64,000 nucleotides of DNA, from positions 1-64,000 of the forward strand of contig LGRX02009758.1 of the NCBI GenBank assembly GCA_001247695.2, read 5' to 3'. The notes below the pieces were generated by a model. That model searched no databases. It was not told where the DNA came from and was given only the letters and a program-made list of their open reading frames with translations. The translations under genes and the position numbers were made by a program. Shown here piece by piece: positions 10,995 through 22,011 of this stretch (position 1 is its first letter; every line of letters begins with the position of its first letter). The DNA is from Cymbomonas tetramitiformis (taxonomy: Eukaryota; Chlorophyta; Pyramimonadophyceae; Pyramimonadales; Pyramimonadaceae).

Positions 10995-12927
10995 ATGAGT
11001 TCCGCAGCAATCGCTACTAGTTCTGATTTGCGGAGGGCGACCCGCGCCTCCCGCAGCGCACGGCCCCGTCTGCTTGATGAGAATTCCGTGCCCAACGTTA
11101 TGTCGTCCGCGTTTAATGCAGCGACCTCGGCTCCGCGGGTCTCCCCTCCGCGGGAGGAGCCCGCAATCTTTCGCTCGTTGGGTCTTAATGAATCTGAAGA
11201 CGGTGACGAGGTGGTCGACGCGGGGGAAAGGTGGTCCCGAGAGAATGTTGAAACGCCGGAGTCGCCGTCCGGACCGTCCTTGTTGCAGGAATTGTCGTTT
11301 GGCGACCAAGCTGCCCCTGGACGCGCTGACTCTCCTCCTCCGGCAAGAAATGTGCTGCAGAGAACGTCCTTGGCGGAGGATGTTGCGGGGGGGGCCAGCC
11401 TCCCTCTCCGTCCGCAGGCGTCCCGCGATGAAGTCCACCACGCGACGGAGGAAAGGCTGACTATTCCCGACCTGACGGTGAACGCCTTTACTGGACTTAA
11501 CTTCTTCGTGCTGCCTAGCAAGGAATTACTTCTGAACCCCTCAATCTTTAAGACCGAGCACCTTCGGAAGATCTGTGCCAAGGTCCCTGGTCTGGAGGTG
11601 TCGAACAACCAGTCCAGAGCAACTATGGTTCGGAATTTGGAGAGCTTCCGCGAGGTGCTGGAGAGGTCACGTACGCCCCCGACGGGGGATATGGCTACAC
11701 CTGTGACTTTGACCCCGCGTACTGATCTGAACGCGGGGGGGCCGGTCCCCCCGCCAATGGGGGACGTCCCGACTGACTTGGTGTCCCGGGAATCGGGACA
11801 CCAAACGCCTCCAGTTGTCCCGGTCACCGAGGGCACGGGCCCCCGACGGCCCCCGTCCCCGTTGTACGTCCGGCCGGGAGCCGCGCAGACCCCGACGTAC
11901 CCGCCGGGGTTCGGCCCGCACACGGACCCGAATGCGGAGCAAGGTCTTTTCTCTGGCCTCGACCCCCCCGCAAGCCAAGCACAAGAACCTCTGCAACCAG
12001 CCCAGGTAGCTAGCCCGAGCGCTCCTGCTTGACCTCTCCTTTTCCTTTAGAAATTTGAATTCGTTTCGGTTTAATTTGCTAGGGCCTTCTCCTTCCCTGT
12101 AGTTTGATACAAACTTAATCAGCCTGTTCAACCCGTTTCACTAGTTAGGAATTCTTCCCCTCTTTTAGAATAGTCCGGTCCCCGTCCTTGTCACAAAGAG
12201 TAATTAGTTAGGGCCCTTGCAGTAATCTAGGAGCGCAGTGCCTGGGCTTGTGGGCGCTTCCTAGGTGGTGAAATTTGGTTCTTGTAAACTTTTATGCTGC
12301 TGTTTGTAGCCTGCCAATTTAAAAAGTTTTGACTTGCTTTAAAAAGTTTGAATTTAAAATGCTGCTTGTGTCCCGTGGGGACAACAAGAACTTGGTTATC
12401 CTCACACTGAGTGAGGCTCTTCTTGGAAGAGTATGTACCCCGTGGGGTTTTTTTTGTTGTTTGAAATCCTCAATCTGTGAGGTGTCTCCTCTTGGAGGGA
12501 CATTGTACCCCGTGGGGGTTGTTTATGTGGACAATTGGTTCCAAAATATCTGGTCGGATGTAAGCTCCTGGTTATGGGCCTTCTTGACAAAAATTGGTTG
12601 ATATTGCAGGCTCGGGAGGCTGATGATGAAGTGGTGCTCACAAGAACTCTGACTGCCCCAACGGTGGGAGATGATTGTGCCATTTGCCTAGCCAGCCTGC
12701 TAGGAGAGATGCCGTGTGTGTCAACTGCATGCAATCACCACTATCATGTAGCCTGTTTCGATGGCCTGAATGAAATGTACCATTTGACCAGCTTGGTCCA
12801 GCCAGCAGCAATACATGCTGTTTTCACCATGACCTATAGAAAAGTAGTCAGATGTCCATTGTGTAGATCTGTGCTGATTGTGGATGAACTCCCATATGGG
12901 GAGGACAGATTCACATATCTGTGGTAG
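10995..12927 (+). CDS. RING-H2 finger protein with a Pro/Ser-rich N-terminus and SAP-like segment, two exons
   Basis: Exon 1 is 10995-12005 (337 codons) and exon 2 is 12610-12927 (105 codons plus stop), 442 aa in total. The intron is CAG/GTAGCT ... TTGCAG/GCT, phase 0 on both sides. I start at the ATG of MSSAAIATSS; an in-frame ATG 17 codons upstream is possible. The N-terminal 170 residues are disordered-looking. Residues about 186-219 (FKTEHLRKICAKVPGLEV...) resemble the helix-extended-helix of a SAP DNA-binding domain, a weak match. A Pro-rich linker follows. The C-terminus has all eight RING-H2 zinc ligands: Cys360, Cys363, Cys378, His380, His383, Cys386, Cys419 and Cys422. Such domains usually act as E3 ubiquitin ligases. 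The gene lies about 600 bases upstream of a retroelement gag in the same orientation, so it could be host DNA or retroelement cargo. Confidence 0.7.
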
Positions 12928-13535
12928 ATATAGTTGTATTATTTTTCTGAGGGCAGTCTTGCATGAGAGTTGTAATTTCCTGATTGTTGCATTGTTTCAA
13001 AAATTTGGCATTAATTGTTGTGATTAGGATCGAAATTGTTTGCTGTTATTATGATGATAAATAATTGCTGCAATTGAGATGAATGCTATTTGAAAATATG
13101 AATTTGTTTATATTGAAAATATGAATTTGTTATATTACAACTTGAATTGCTGTGAGGATTGCTGAAAATAGGATTGAAATTATTGCTGTTATCATGATGA
13201 TGAAGTTGCTCTAATTATGACGAAATAGTTCCTGTAATGTTGGACAATAAGTACTGCATTTATGATGACTATGATTGCTTTGTTCGATGTGAGGATAGGT
13301 ATGAAAATTTCTTTGATCCGATCGATGAAAAAATTGCATGCTCGTGACAAGCTGATGCTGGAATTAATGATTAGGGAGGGTGATGTGATTGCCTCAGATT
13401 ATGACCCCTTATGATTATTGCATTACGTGCATTGTCAGAGTGGGGGCGAGAAGATGTTACTGTTGTAACACATTATTATGCATGTTTGTATCGAGGCAAA
13501 GGACGATATGTGAGTGTTTCCTCAACCTCAAGTAA
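12928..13535. other. AT-rich spacer between RING gene and gag
   Basis: The DNA switches abruptly to AT-rich sequence with many TGATGATTG/AAATTGTTG-like half repeats and no open frame. It may be 3' UTR of the RING gene or the leader of the retroelement. Confidence 0.4.
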
Positions 13536-14252
13536 ATGAAGATGGATGGTGGCATGAGGGAGCAGGCTCCTTTGGGATTGGCATCATCGATGACGCCGGG
13601 ATTCGACATTCAGGCGTACGTGGACTCGGTGCTCCAAAGATCCATGCAAGAGGAGACCAAGGGGGTCTCCAACTGGTTGAAAGCACACCGATTGAGAAGC
13701 GAGCTGTTGGACTGGTGCCTGACCCCGGGGAAATCGGTGCCGGAGATACCGAAGCTGATGCGAAAGGTGGCAGCTGCTTTTGGTTTGGCGGGAGCTAGTT
13801 CGAGGGAGCCGGAGACTCCTCAGTCCTTGTATTCCCTTGCCACTCTCATCGAGAGGGAGTTGGCAGGAGGTACTAGGGATGCGTCCTTGCCGGACAATCA
13901 CATTGCCCTGTTTGCACATCAACAAATAAGGGCTACAGTTCCAGAGTGTGAGAAGGATGATGCGCACGAGTCAGAATTGCAGATGTTCATTAAAACCCAA
14001 TCCAAGAAGGCCTCGTTATCAGGAGCCACTAAGCATGTTACTGCAAAACCGGGAGCCCCTGCAGATGGTAATGCCAAATGCCCAAAATGCCAGGGGTCAC
14101 ATATGCTGCGGGACTGCAAGTCCCCTTATGCGTTGAACAAGGATGGATCCATCAATGTGACTTGGGTGGACAAACGAAATAAGAATGCCAATAGGAATAA
14201 CCAAAACCAGTTGCCTCAGTTGCCACCACCTCCTCAGAGGGAGCCTGTTTAG
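13536..14252 (+). CDS. Gag-like protein with CCHC-type zinc knuckle
   Basis: A 238-aa frame begins at ATG 13536. The N-terminal two thirds are helical-looking and charged, consistent with a capsid-type domain. Near residues 180-192 is a zinc knuckle CPKCQGSHMLRDC (C-x2-C-x3-H-x4-C, one residue shorter before His than the retroviral CX2CX4HX4C form). The C-terminal tail is Asn/Gln/Pro-rich. It should bind the element RNA and form the replication particle. It lies about 700 bases upstream of the polymerase frame, separated by a repeat array. Confidence 0.7.
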   Translation: MKMDGGMREQAPLGLASSMTPGFDIQAYVDSVLQRSMQEETKGVSNWLKAHRLRSELLDWCLTPGKSVPEIPKLMRKVAAAFGLAGASSREPETPQSLYSLATLIERELAGGTRDASLPDNHIALFAHQQIRATVPECEKDDAHESELQMFIKTQSKKASLSGATKHVTAKPGAPADGNAKCPKCQGSHMLRDCKSPYALNKDGSINVTWVDKRNKNANRNNQNQLPQLPPPPQREPV

Positions 14253-14438
14253 AAATCGTCAAAAGTTGCCAAAATGCTGGTCTGTATAATATGTATATAG
14301 TGTATCAATATTTGGGAGCGGGCCAGGATGCCTGTCTTACCTTGTAACATCAGATTCCACGTTTAAATACCAAATTGAAATGCATTGTTGCATGTGATAT
14401 GGATTTGCTTGATAAGTTAATTTTGCATTTTTGTGAAT

Positions 14439-14785
14439 TTGCTCTACGTTAGATTTTCGAAATGTCGATTTAGCTGATTTTGCTCTACGTTAGATTTTCA
14501 GATTTCAAATTCGGGATGCTGGATTTTTCGAATTTTGGATTTGGTATTTTTGCTCTACGTTAGATTTCGAAATTTCGATTTGGCTGATTTTGCTCTACGT
14601 TAGATTTTCAGTTTTCAGTCTTCGGGATGCTGGATTTTCGAATTTTGGATTTGTTTTTTTGCTCTACGTTAGATTTTCGAAATTTCGATTTCGCTGATTT
14701 TGCTCTACGTTAAATTTTCAGATTTCAGCCTTCGGGATCCTGGATTTCGATAATTGGATCTGCTTTTTTTTGCTCTACGTTAGAT
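14439..14785. repeat. Tandem array built on TGCTCTACGTTAG
   Basis: Seven copies of TTTTGCTCTACGTTAGATTT (one has TTAA for TTAG) alternate between short (about 40 bp) and long (about 75 bp) spacings, making a compound unit of about 116 bp repeated three times. Each core is a T-rich tract followed by TTAG, which resembles a 3' splice site, and the array ends about 185 bases upstream of the pol frame. Confidence 0.85.
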
Positions 14786-14969
14786 TTCGGGATCAGCTTC
14801 GGAACACTGGGTTTCGGACTTTGGGATGCATATCTCAAGTTGGAGTGCTTCGCGGATACAGGCAATTAATGCCAATTACCTTGCCTGCACGGACCACCTG
14901 GTCCCGTCCGTCATAGAAGCCTCCCTTTAACATGGGGATGCTGGGCGGTTAGAGTACTGACCACAACGG

Positions 14970-17749
14970 GTGGGTTACTCTACACGAGTAGCACACCGGA
15001 AGTGGCCAGGCTCGAAAATCGTCCATCCCTTTCCACAAGATTGGGGCCCGGTAGAGACCGGGGTGCGATTTTCGAGGAGCATTTCTCCTGAAGGAAGAGT
15101 GCTCTGGTGTGGTTGTTGTCTCGAACAGGGACACGAGCCAAACTCAGCCCCACGGAAGGGATTGCTTTTCTTCGATGGTGCATGCCGCTTTAACGCATCG
15201 CCGGATTTGAGGCAAGCCTCGTTCGGGGTGGCACTCTGCTCAGAACAAGGTCAACAGTGGACCCAGGACTACGGGCGCCTTGGATCCAAGACGAATAATT
15301 ATGCAGAATTCGTGGGGGCCGTGATTGCAATCCAAAGAGCAATAGAATGGAACTTGACCACAGCAACAATTGTTGGGGACTCGGAGCTGGTGGTGTCAGC
15401 ATTCTCGGGCTCCCGTAACGTTATCGCAAAAGACTTGGAGAGACTACTTATCGTTGGGAAAGCTCACATGGCCTTGCGCCCGGATTGTGTTTTCAATTTC
15501 AAGCATGTGGCACGGGACCACAATAAACTGGCTGACAGCCTGGCCAACTTCGCACTGGATTCTGGCATGCCGGCTACGACAAGTGTGAGAGACCCGCTTG
15601 CATTTATTACCACGGCAGTAAAAGGATTCGACAGTGCCCGGGAAGTGATGGACAGGCAACAGTCCTTAGGGCCATGTGAAGCCCAAGGGCGGGACACCTT
15701 GGCCCCTTCAGTAATTGATGCCCTCAGTGGTAATTTGGTCCCGGGCCCCCTTTCCGCACCAGCTAGGGATCCGGGGGAGTTCCGGGTGGGAACTATCCAT
15801 GAGTGTACCCAGTTCTGGGACACGGTGGTAACATCATCAGAGATGGGATTGCTGGTCAAAGAATGGGCAAAGAATGGAGTCTCCATCTTGGATTTCTTCC
15901 AACATTTTTCAGGCACTTACGAAGGGGCTCGTTTCGACTCAAGAACACCCCCGAGGATGCAGTTCAAGAATCATGCGATCCCAGATCATTTGATCCCCTG
16001 GATCTCTGGGAAGATACAGGACGAGCTCAGGTGGGGAGCGATTAGAGTCTGGGGCAAAGAAGGGGAATGCTCTCCCCCGCATCTTGTTATGCCGGTAGGA
16101 GTGGAGCCAGCCAAACCAAGAAAGATCAACGATGCAAGATTCCTTAACCTTTGGTGTAAGGATATTCCATTTACCTACGAGTCGGTGACAATGCTTCCAC
16201 AAATCCTAGAGGTGGGGGATCCGGCATTTATTATGGACCAAGCGAACGGATTCTTCCATGTGATGCTTACAGAGGAGTCGCAACAGTACATGGGTTTCCT
16301 GTGGGATGGCGTTTATTACGTCTATACTGTTCTCAATTTGGATGGAAGCTAGCGCCGGTCATTTATAGCGCCTTCGCGGGAGAATTCGCGGGATTCATCC
16401 GGCGGCTGGGGATACCATATTTATACTACATTGATGATAATGCCGGGGGGCCGGCCCCAGTGGGAGCTTCAACTCTTACGAAACAAGAAAGAGCCAAAAT
16501 CTCGGCGTTCGTTGTCTCGTCATGCATGACGGCGGCAGGATATTTTATTCATCTGGAGAAGACGGAGTTCATTCCGTCCTTGACCATCACCTGGCTAGGC
16601 ATTGGTATTGACCTTGCGAAGCAAGAATTCTTCATCCCGCAGAAAAAATGGGATAAGTTCTTGAGCCTGGCAACGGACCTGCGAGCTTCGTCAAGTATTT
16701 CGGCCAGGGACCTGGAAAGAGTGGCAGGAAAGTTGGTTTCAATGTCAATCGCAGCCCCGGGCATCCTTATTGCATGCAGGAAGCTGTATGCCTTCCTGGC
16801 AAAGAGGCACGAATTCTGCAGAAAAAGTTTTTTCCTGAACAGTAAGCAGATGAGGCATTTCAAACTCTACTTGAGTCAACTCTTCCAGCCGTCGCTGATT
16901 AAGGTGTCCGCATTTAGGAAGCAGGCCCCCTGCTCGATACTCGTGGATACAAACGTCGATGGTACAAAAGTCACGGCATCAATCAGAGCAGGGGAATTCC
17001 AAGATGAAATTTCGTGTTATCGAGATTTGAGAACCTGCTCGTCGGTGGATCGGTCAATTTTGATTTCTGAAGCCTTGTTCAAAATCCCAGTAGAACGGGT
17101 CCCGCAACGCTGGGACATAATCTTGGATAAAAATACCTGGGATTCATCGAGAATCCTCTCGTCTAACCTGGGCGCGAAAGCATGCAAGGACTTGGCAGAA
17201 AAGCTCTATAGATTTGTCGCGGATAACAACTTGGAGCTGAAGGTGGTTTCCTTTTCAAGGGGACCTGATGGAACTATTGTAGTCCCGGATGAAGAATCTC
17301 ATTATTCATTAATGCCACGGTTCTCTCCTCTGTTGAACATGATGTTTGGACGGCACAACATCGACTGCTTCGCAACAACGGCTAATGTTCGGGGATGTCC
17401 CAAAATGCGATTTTGCTCAAGGCTGCCAGAGAAAGAAGCTTGTGGCACCAATGTCTTTGCCTATCCACTAGCTGGATTGAACTGTTATGCTAATCCGCCT
17501 TTTGCATTAATGGGACCGTTCCTGATGTATCTTAGAGAACAGAAAGCGTCAGCCTCTGTGGTTGCTCCACAGTGGGATGGTTTCTCTCCAGATGGGTTTT
17601 GGTGGACTACGTACAATAAGCTGTGCAAACAAAAGTTCAGAATCGCTGAAGTAGGAGAGGTCTGTTTCCAACAACTTAGAAATGGAAGATGGTCAGAAGC
17701 AGGCCCACTCCCGTGGGCAGTCTGGATTTTCAGATTCGATTTTTCTTAG
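14970..17749 (+). pseudogene. DIRS pol: N-terminal RNase H, reverse transcriptase (frameshifted), second RNase H-like region, Dam-like domain
   Basis: The first frame runs 14970-16352 and the second continues to 17749; they join by a one-base shift near 16330-16340, inside the RT. Residues about 65-200 form an RNase H fold with the full acid set: Asp69 (LFFDGACR), Glu113 (NYAEFVGA), Asp137 (GDSELV) and Asp189 (DHNKLADSLA). RT follows, with FIMDQANGFFHVML (first Asp), then FGWKLAPVIYSAF after the shift and the catalytic YIDD box. Beyond RT is a second, divergent RNase H-like stretch (LVDTNVDG, ISEALFKI, ILDKNTW, PDEESHY). Last comes DCFATTANVRG ... YANPPFALMG, matching the DIRS Dam-like methyltransferase region with its NPPF box. 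The frame opens at GTG just after an in-frame TGA, so translation needs splicing or reinitiation. The copy is inactive unless the shift is an assembly error. Confidence 0.8.
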
Positions 17750-17853
17750 AAACACTTCGTATTCCAAAAACACAAAATTCATGTGATATATTAATAAGCC
17801 TCCCATAGTAATCCGTTTACCCTGGAAAATAAATTGTTGAACGCCTGTAACTT

Positions 17854-19041
17854 TTGGGGAAGGGGAAAATTTTGAGGATACAGGGTGGTGGCAAGAGCCT
17901 GTTGAGAAAATCCCCTGACTGGGCCGCCATACATCTAAGAACGAAGGAGCTTCAGGAAGCAAGGGCCAGGGATGTGTACCAATCGGCCAAACTCCGAAAT
18001 TTGCGGGCCCTCGGGGAATTCCTGGCTTGCATGACCCCACCAGAATCATTGGATTCGTGTACAACGCAACACATCTTATGGTATCTTATTTACTTGGAAC
18101 AGTTCGGTAAGACTAACGTTCATTCGGCCACGTGCCCTCAACTGGGAAGATGTAGTTGCCCAGTCAGGCAAGCCGCAAGTTCGGTGAATTCCCTTATCGG
18201 CAGACTCTCTAGTGCCTTCCAGGATTTCGGAAGGGGCGGGTCGGACAACCCGTGCACAGGTAGGGTGGTTAAAGTCTATGAAACGATGACCAGGAATGAA
18301 CAGTTGCAAGCAAGAATCACCCCAAATCAGGCAACACCACTTTTCAGTTGTACGATCGACAAGCTAGTGATTCACATGAACGCAGAGGCAGCTGGTTTTG
18401 CCTCGACACAAGATTGGATACTTTTGTTCATCACTCTTAGATGTAAGGCAATGATCCTGATGGACTTATACGCTCTGAAGAGACCGGCGGAGCTGGGCGC
18501 CACAAGGGTGGAAGGGATCATAAGATTTCCCGATAACTCCGGTTTTCTCTTCAACTACCAGAGGGGGAAGACACTCCGTTCGGGCGATGAACACGTTTTC
18601 GGAATCAAAAGACTCCCTGATAAATCTAAATGCCCCATCTCAGCGTTGGAGGACTACCTCCAAGTGATGAAAAATTTGGGTCTGAACCTTGCACAAGGAT
18701 TCTTGTTCAGACCAGTCAGGTCTGGCAAAGTGGAAAATAGTCCGATGTCCAGGAAGCAGATGAATTCAGACCTCAAATACTGGTTGCAAAAAGCGGGGCT
18801 GTTCAATGGGGAAACATTCTTCAGCATTCGGACAGCGGGAGCAATTGAACTTTTCCTTGAAGGAGCCGACCTGCAGCAGGTTATGGGACAGGCGTATTGG
18901 AAAACAGAGAGGATTGCTAGACATTATATGAAAGTGTGGCAAGTCTTGGGAATGTCATCCTCAAGGCAGGTAGAGAAAGTCTCGACGAAAGAATACATGG
19001 AGCTGAATGCGGCACAATCATTCGTGCGGGTATTTGTATGA
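17854..19041 (+). CDS. DIRS-type tyrosine recombinase
   Basis: A 395-codon frame lies 105 bases after pol. The middle has TCPQLGRCSCPVRQA followed by LIGRLSSAFQDFG, a stretch I recall from algal DIRS recombinases. Catalytic positions are Arg210 (LKRPAEL), Arg326 in an HxxR-like box where His is replaced by Phe (FFSIR), a Trp349-Lys350 pair at the second His/Trp position, and the nucleophile Tyr358 (ARHYM). In this family the enzyme inserts a circular cDNA without target duplication. The frame lacks an ATG (it opens at TTG); an acceptor-like ATACAG/GGT follows at about 17880, suggesting a spliced or readthrough origin. The reading frame is intact. Confidence 0.82.
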   Translation: MGKGKILRIQGGGKSLLRKSPDWAAIHLRTKELQEARARDVYQSAKLRNLRALGEFLACMTPPESLDSCTTQHILWYLIYLEQFGKTNVHSATCPQLGRCSCPVRQAASSVNSLIGRLSSAFQDFGRGGSDNPCTGRVVKVYETMTRNEQLQARITPNQATPLFSCTIDKLVIHMNAEAAGFASTQDWILLFITLRCKAMILMDLYALKRPAELGATRVEGIIRFPDNSGFLFNYQRGKTLRSGDEHVFGIKRLPDKSKCPISALEDYLQVMKNLGLNLAQGFLFRPVRSGKVENSPMSRKQMNSDLKYWLQKAGLFNGETFFSIRTAGAIELFLEGADLQQVMGQAYWKTERIARHYMKVWQVLGMSSSRQVEKVSTKEYMELNAAQSFVRVFV

Positions 19042-19538
19042 GTAATTTGATTATTAATTTCTGTTGGCTCGAGTTTGAGAGTTGGGGTGAAAAGGCGTCA
19101 AGAGGCGGGGGTTGTGAGTGTTGGCGGAGAGGCGACGCTGGAGTGGTGCCTTGTTGCTTCGCCTTACTTTCCGCTCTTTTTCTCGCCATTCCTACCCAAC
19201 GGGAGCGGATCGGACAAGGTGACTGGGCGGTCATCCGATTTACGGGGAATCCGCAGGATCAACAGTATCTCTTATCACTGTCAGGAATATGACCTGAGCT
19301 GACGGGGCGGGGGTGCGGGCGGGGGATCTACCCTGTCAGACTGCAGCCCCTTATTAGACGCTCAGAGTATTTTTTCAAAAGACCACAGAGTAAGGAAGCT
19401 CTGAAAAATATTTAAGCACCGCTCCAATTAAGGGCAGTTCTCGAGAATTAAAAAATATTGATCACAATTTCCATATTTAAAATAATTAAAATTCTATTGT
19501 GAACATGCCATCTTTATAAATTTATAGCGTCAAAAATC
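19042..19538. other. Downstream flank of the retroelement
   Basis: GC-rich DNA to about 19330 may belong to the retroelement 3' end; AT-rich host-like DNA follows. No gene is seen. Confidence 0.35.
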
Positions 19539-19803
19539 GCAACATGACCCCCTATTTTTATTGGCTAGGATCCAAGAATGGTGAGTTAATGTGGTATAAA
19601 AAAAACCTCAGGCAAAGTTATCTTGTAGATTTATTTTTAGAATTTATGTATCGATATCGGTTGCATATACTAAATTATCACTATTTGATTTTATAAAAAA
19701 TATTTCTCGAAAATGACGTGATAACTTTTCCTGAGGTTTTTTTTATATCACGTTGACTCACCATTCTTGGATCCTAACCAATAAAAATAGGGGGTCATGT
19801 TGC
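19539..19803. mobile_element. Foldback (MITE-like) element with 84-bp inverted arms
   Basis: Left arm 19539-19622 and right arm 19720-19803 are inverted copies with only about five mismatches. They begin GCAACATGACCCCCTATTTT and include a shared GATCCAAGAATGGTGAGT. The 97-bp loop is AT-rich and non-coding. Weak complementarity extends a few bases outward. No clear target duplication is visible, so the outer ends are uncertain. Confidence 0.8.
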
Positions 19804-20010
19804 AAAATTCGCCTCTAAGAATTTTTGAAAGTTAGTTACTTTATGTATCGATTAAATATGGATTTTGTTATGAAATTTAATTCCAGAAAAATGGTTTGGT
19901 TCCTTGGTGGCACCCTACCCTTAACTTTTAGCAGCGCGTAAAGGTGCACCAAAACAACTATAATTCGCGGTTCGTTGATATTCCGATATCGCAAAAAAAG
20001 GTTGTCGACA

Positions 20011-20065
20011 GATACCGATATCTCCGATATATCGATATATCGGATATCGGAGATATCGATACGGT
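20011..20065. repeat. Near-perfect AT-rich palindrome
   Basis: About 50 bases made of CGATATC, CTCCGATATATCG and their complements read almost the same on both strands. This could extrude as a cruciform, or it may be the junction of two inverted element ends. Confidence 0.75.
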
Positions 20066-21728
20066 GCCTTGGCGTGAGTGTAGTTAGAGGCCATTCCGAC
20101 AAGACGGCGTTACCTGCTCTTTATGCTGGCGATGGCGGAGAGCCAGAAAACGGTTTACGGTCACCGGATGCGGTTAGGCGGCACCCCATACTCCTATATT
20201 TTATGATTCGCCGGTGCCCATTTGCCACATACAGCCGCATACAGTAGATCTCACCCCCCCCAAAACCGGGTGTTGATAGGGTCCACCCTTCCTACCTGAA
20301 TCTTCAATCTCGAATCTGATGAGTGTGTCTGTGTCTCTCGTCTGTGACTCTCGTCTGTGAAAACGCATGCGTCCTCCGCGGGACAACATCAACATCTGAA
20401 TTAAAAAGAAAAAGTCCCCCAAAAAATCGCTTCCGGAGGATCTGACCGTGAGAGAAACAAATACAGTCTGTATCCTTGTCCAGCTGTTCTCTTTGAGGAT
20501 CCCGTCTTGGAGAGTCCTTACTGTACAGTATGGCTTCGCGGGATCGCGGCTTGCCACAGTCGCTTATTCAATAGCTATATAGTGCCAGTCGAGTGTCTCG
20601 GTGTCTTCTAGCATAAAGGTTTTATTGCGGAATGTGACCTGGCTTTCGGAGCAAGGTATCGACGTCCTGCCGTTGCACGGCTATCATATAGTTCCCCGCA
20701 TGCGAGGCCGCCCTTTGTCACGCCAGGCAGTGACGTTCGTCGTTGTGGCTATGCAGTTGCATATCATTCGCAGTGGACGGAACCACCCTAAGAAGTATTT
20801 CCCCAGAGGCTGTTGTACGGCTACAGCGTTAACGGATGCTGACACCCAACTTAGATAGCAGGGAAGCCTTTCCGATTTGGGGTCCTTAATGCTTAGCGCA
20901 CCCCGCGCTGCCCGTTCCGCTCTGCAACCAAAGGCGTTGTTGCTCCAAGCCGAAGGTATTGCGCCCCTGTCTGCTCGCGTCGTTTGCTGAACGGTGCGCA
21001 GAATGCTCGCAGGCGCGCGCTCAGCCCGCTTCGCACACTTGAACTCCACCGCGTGGTGAGTGGTGGCCACCCTTCAAAATGACATCGACATCTTGCGCTC
21101 TTTTGAAACAATAGCTTGTCGCCTTCGCTGGCGACTTCAATGCCTCGCCGAAAGTTTCGGATTTCCTGATATGTCGAGATCAGATTTAGAACCGTTACAC
21201 ATACGTAATGCCTTCACGTCTGACGACCGCCATTTAGTGCCTCCAGCCTCTTCGGAGGTCTACTACTATTGACGCCTCGTTCCACGGTACCCGCCATTGG
21301 CGTACCCTCGCGCTGAGCGGAGAAATTTCCTCGGCGGGAAGCTATATCCCTCATCTTGAAACAGCAGTCACATTTGTTATTGCTGTTGAGCGTTAGCAGG
21401 AGCTAGTGTTTGGTGAGTACACATGTTATGCACGTGCCTTGACGAATCTCCCAGTATGTGCCAAGACAGTGCGCTATTCTGGGAGAGGGCAAGTGCTTGT
21501 GGACTACAGGATATGTAGAGCTGAGCTCCAAGGCAAAGGGCTGTGGTGGCTGGGATATCAGGACAACTTGTGCATCATAAAGCACGCACCCGAGCCTACG
21601 AACGGAGCTCTTTCTCCCCGTGGCCTGCGCAAGCCTCCCATCTTGTGCGCTGCTTTGAGCCCCTTGGGAGCGCGTCACCTCCGAGACTGAGCGTTTGTGT
21701 GCGAGGGCATCTTGCACTTAAGGGCAGT

Positions 21729-21761
21729 CCACGGCTTTGAGGGGCAGAATCAAAGCCGTGG
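21729..21761. repeat. 12-bp perfect hairpin
   Basis: Arm CCACGGCTTTGA (21729-21740) pairs with TCAAAGCCGTGG (21750-21761) around a 9-base loop. Function is unknown. Confidence 0.7.
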
Positions 21762-22011
21762 ATGTGAAAAATTGCGCGACCTAGGGACTGCGTGTGGGGC
21801 CGGGATGCCACGCATTTGAGATCAGTTGAATGCGTATCGGTCATAATAATACTGTAAGCACGGTCATCCTGGAAATTGTTGTGACAACCTCCCTACCCCC
21901 CTGTAGCCCCGTTTCCATTAGCAGTTGGTTTTGTTGTGTGATCGTGGTGACCGAGGGCGTGTTGGGCTGGAACAGAGGAAGCACATAGCAGTTGTCTAAT
22001 TACAATCGTTT

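Larger units (their letters stand above)
13536..19041 (+). mobile_element. DIRS-like tyrosine-recombinase retroelement, degraded coding region
   Basis: Gag, RNase H/RT/Dam-like and tyrosine recombinase genes follow each other on the plus strand, the usual DIRS order. There is no DDE integrase or protease. The reverse transcriptase is broken by a frameshift, and neither the pol nor the recombinase frame has an ATG. I could not define the outer termini: DIRS elements end in inverted repeats or split direct repeats, and I found no convincing match within 10.7-19.4 kb. The coordinates therefore cover only the coding core. Confidence 0.8.
19804..22011. other. Long gene-poor interval
   Basis: No credible coding region. 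It contains a GATATC/ATCGAT-rich near-palindrome at 20011-20065 and a small perfect hairpin at 21729-21761. The remaining frames are short and lack domain features. Confidence 0.4.

Noticed and set aside
20684..21111. Overlapping minus-strand frames of 70-128 codons
   Set aside because: No domain, no splice partner and no consistent frame; judged non-coding.
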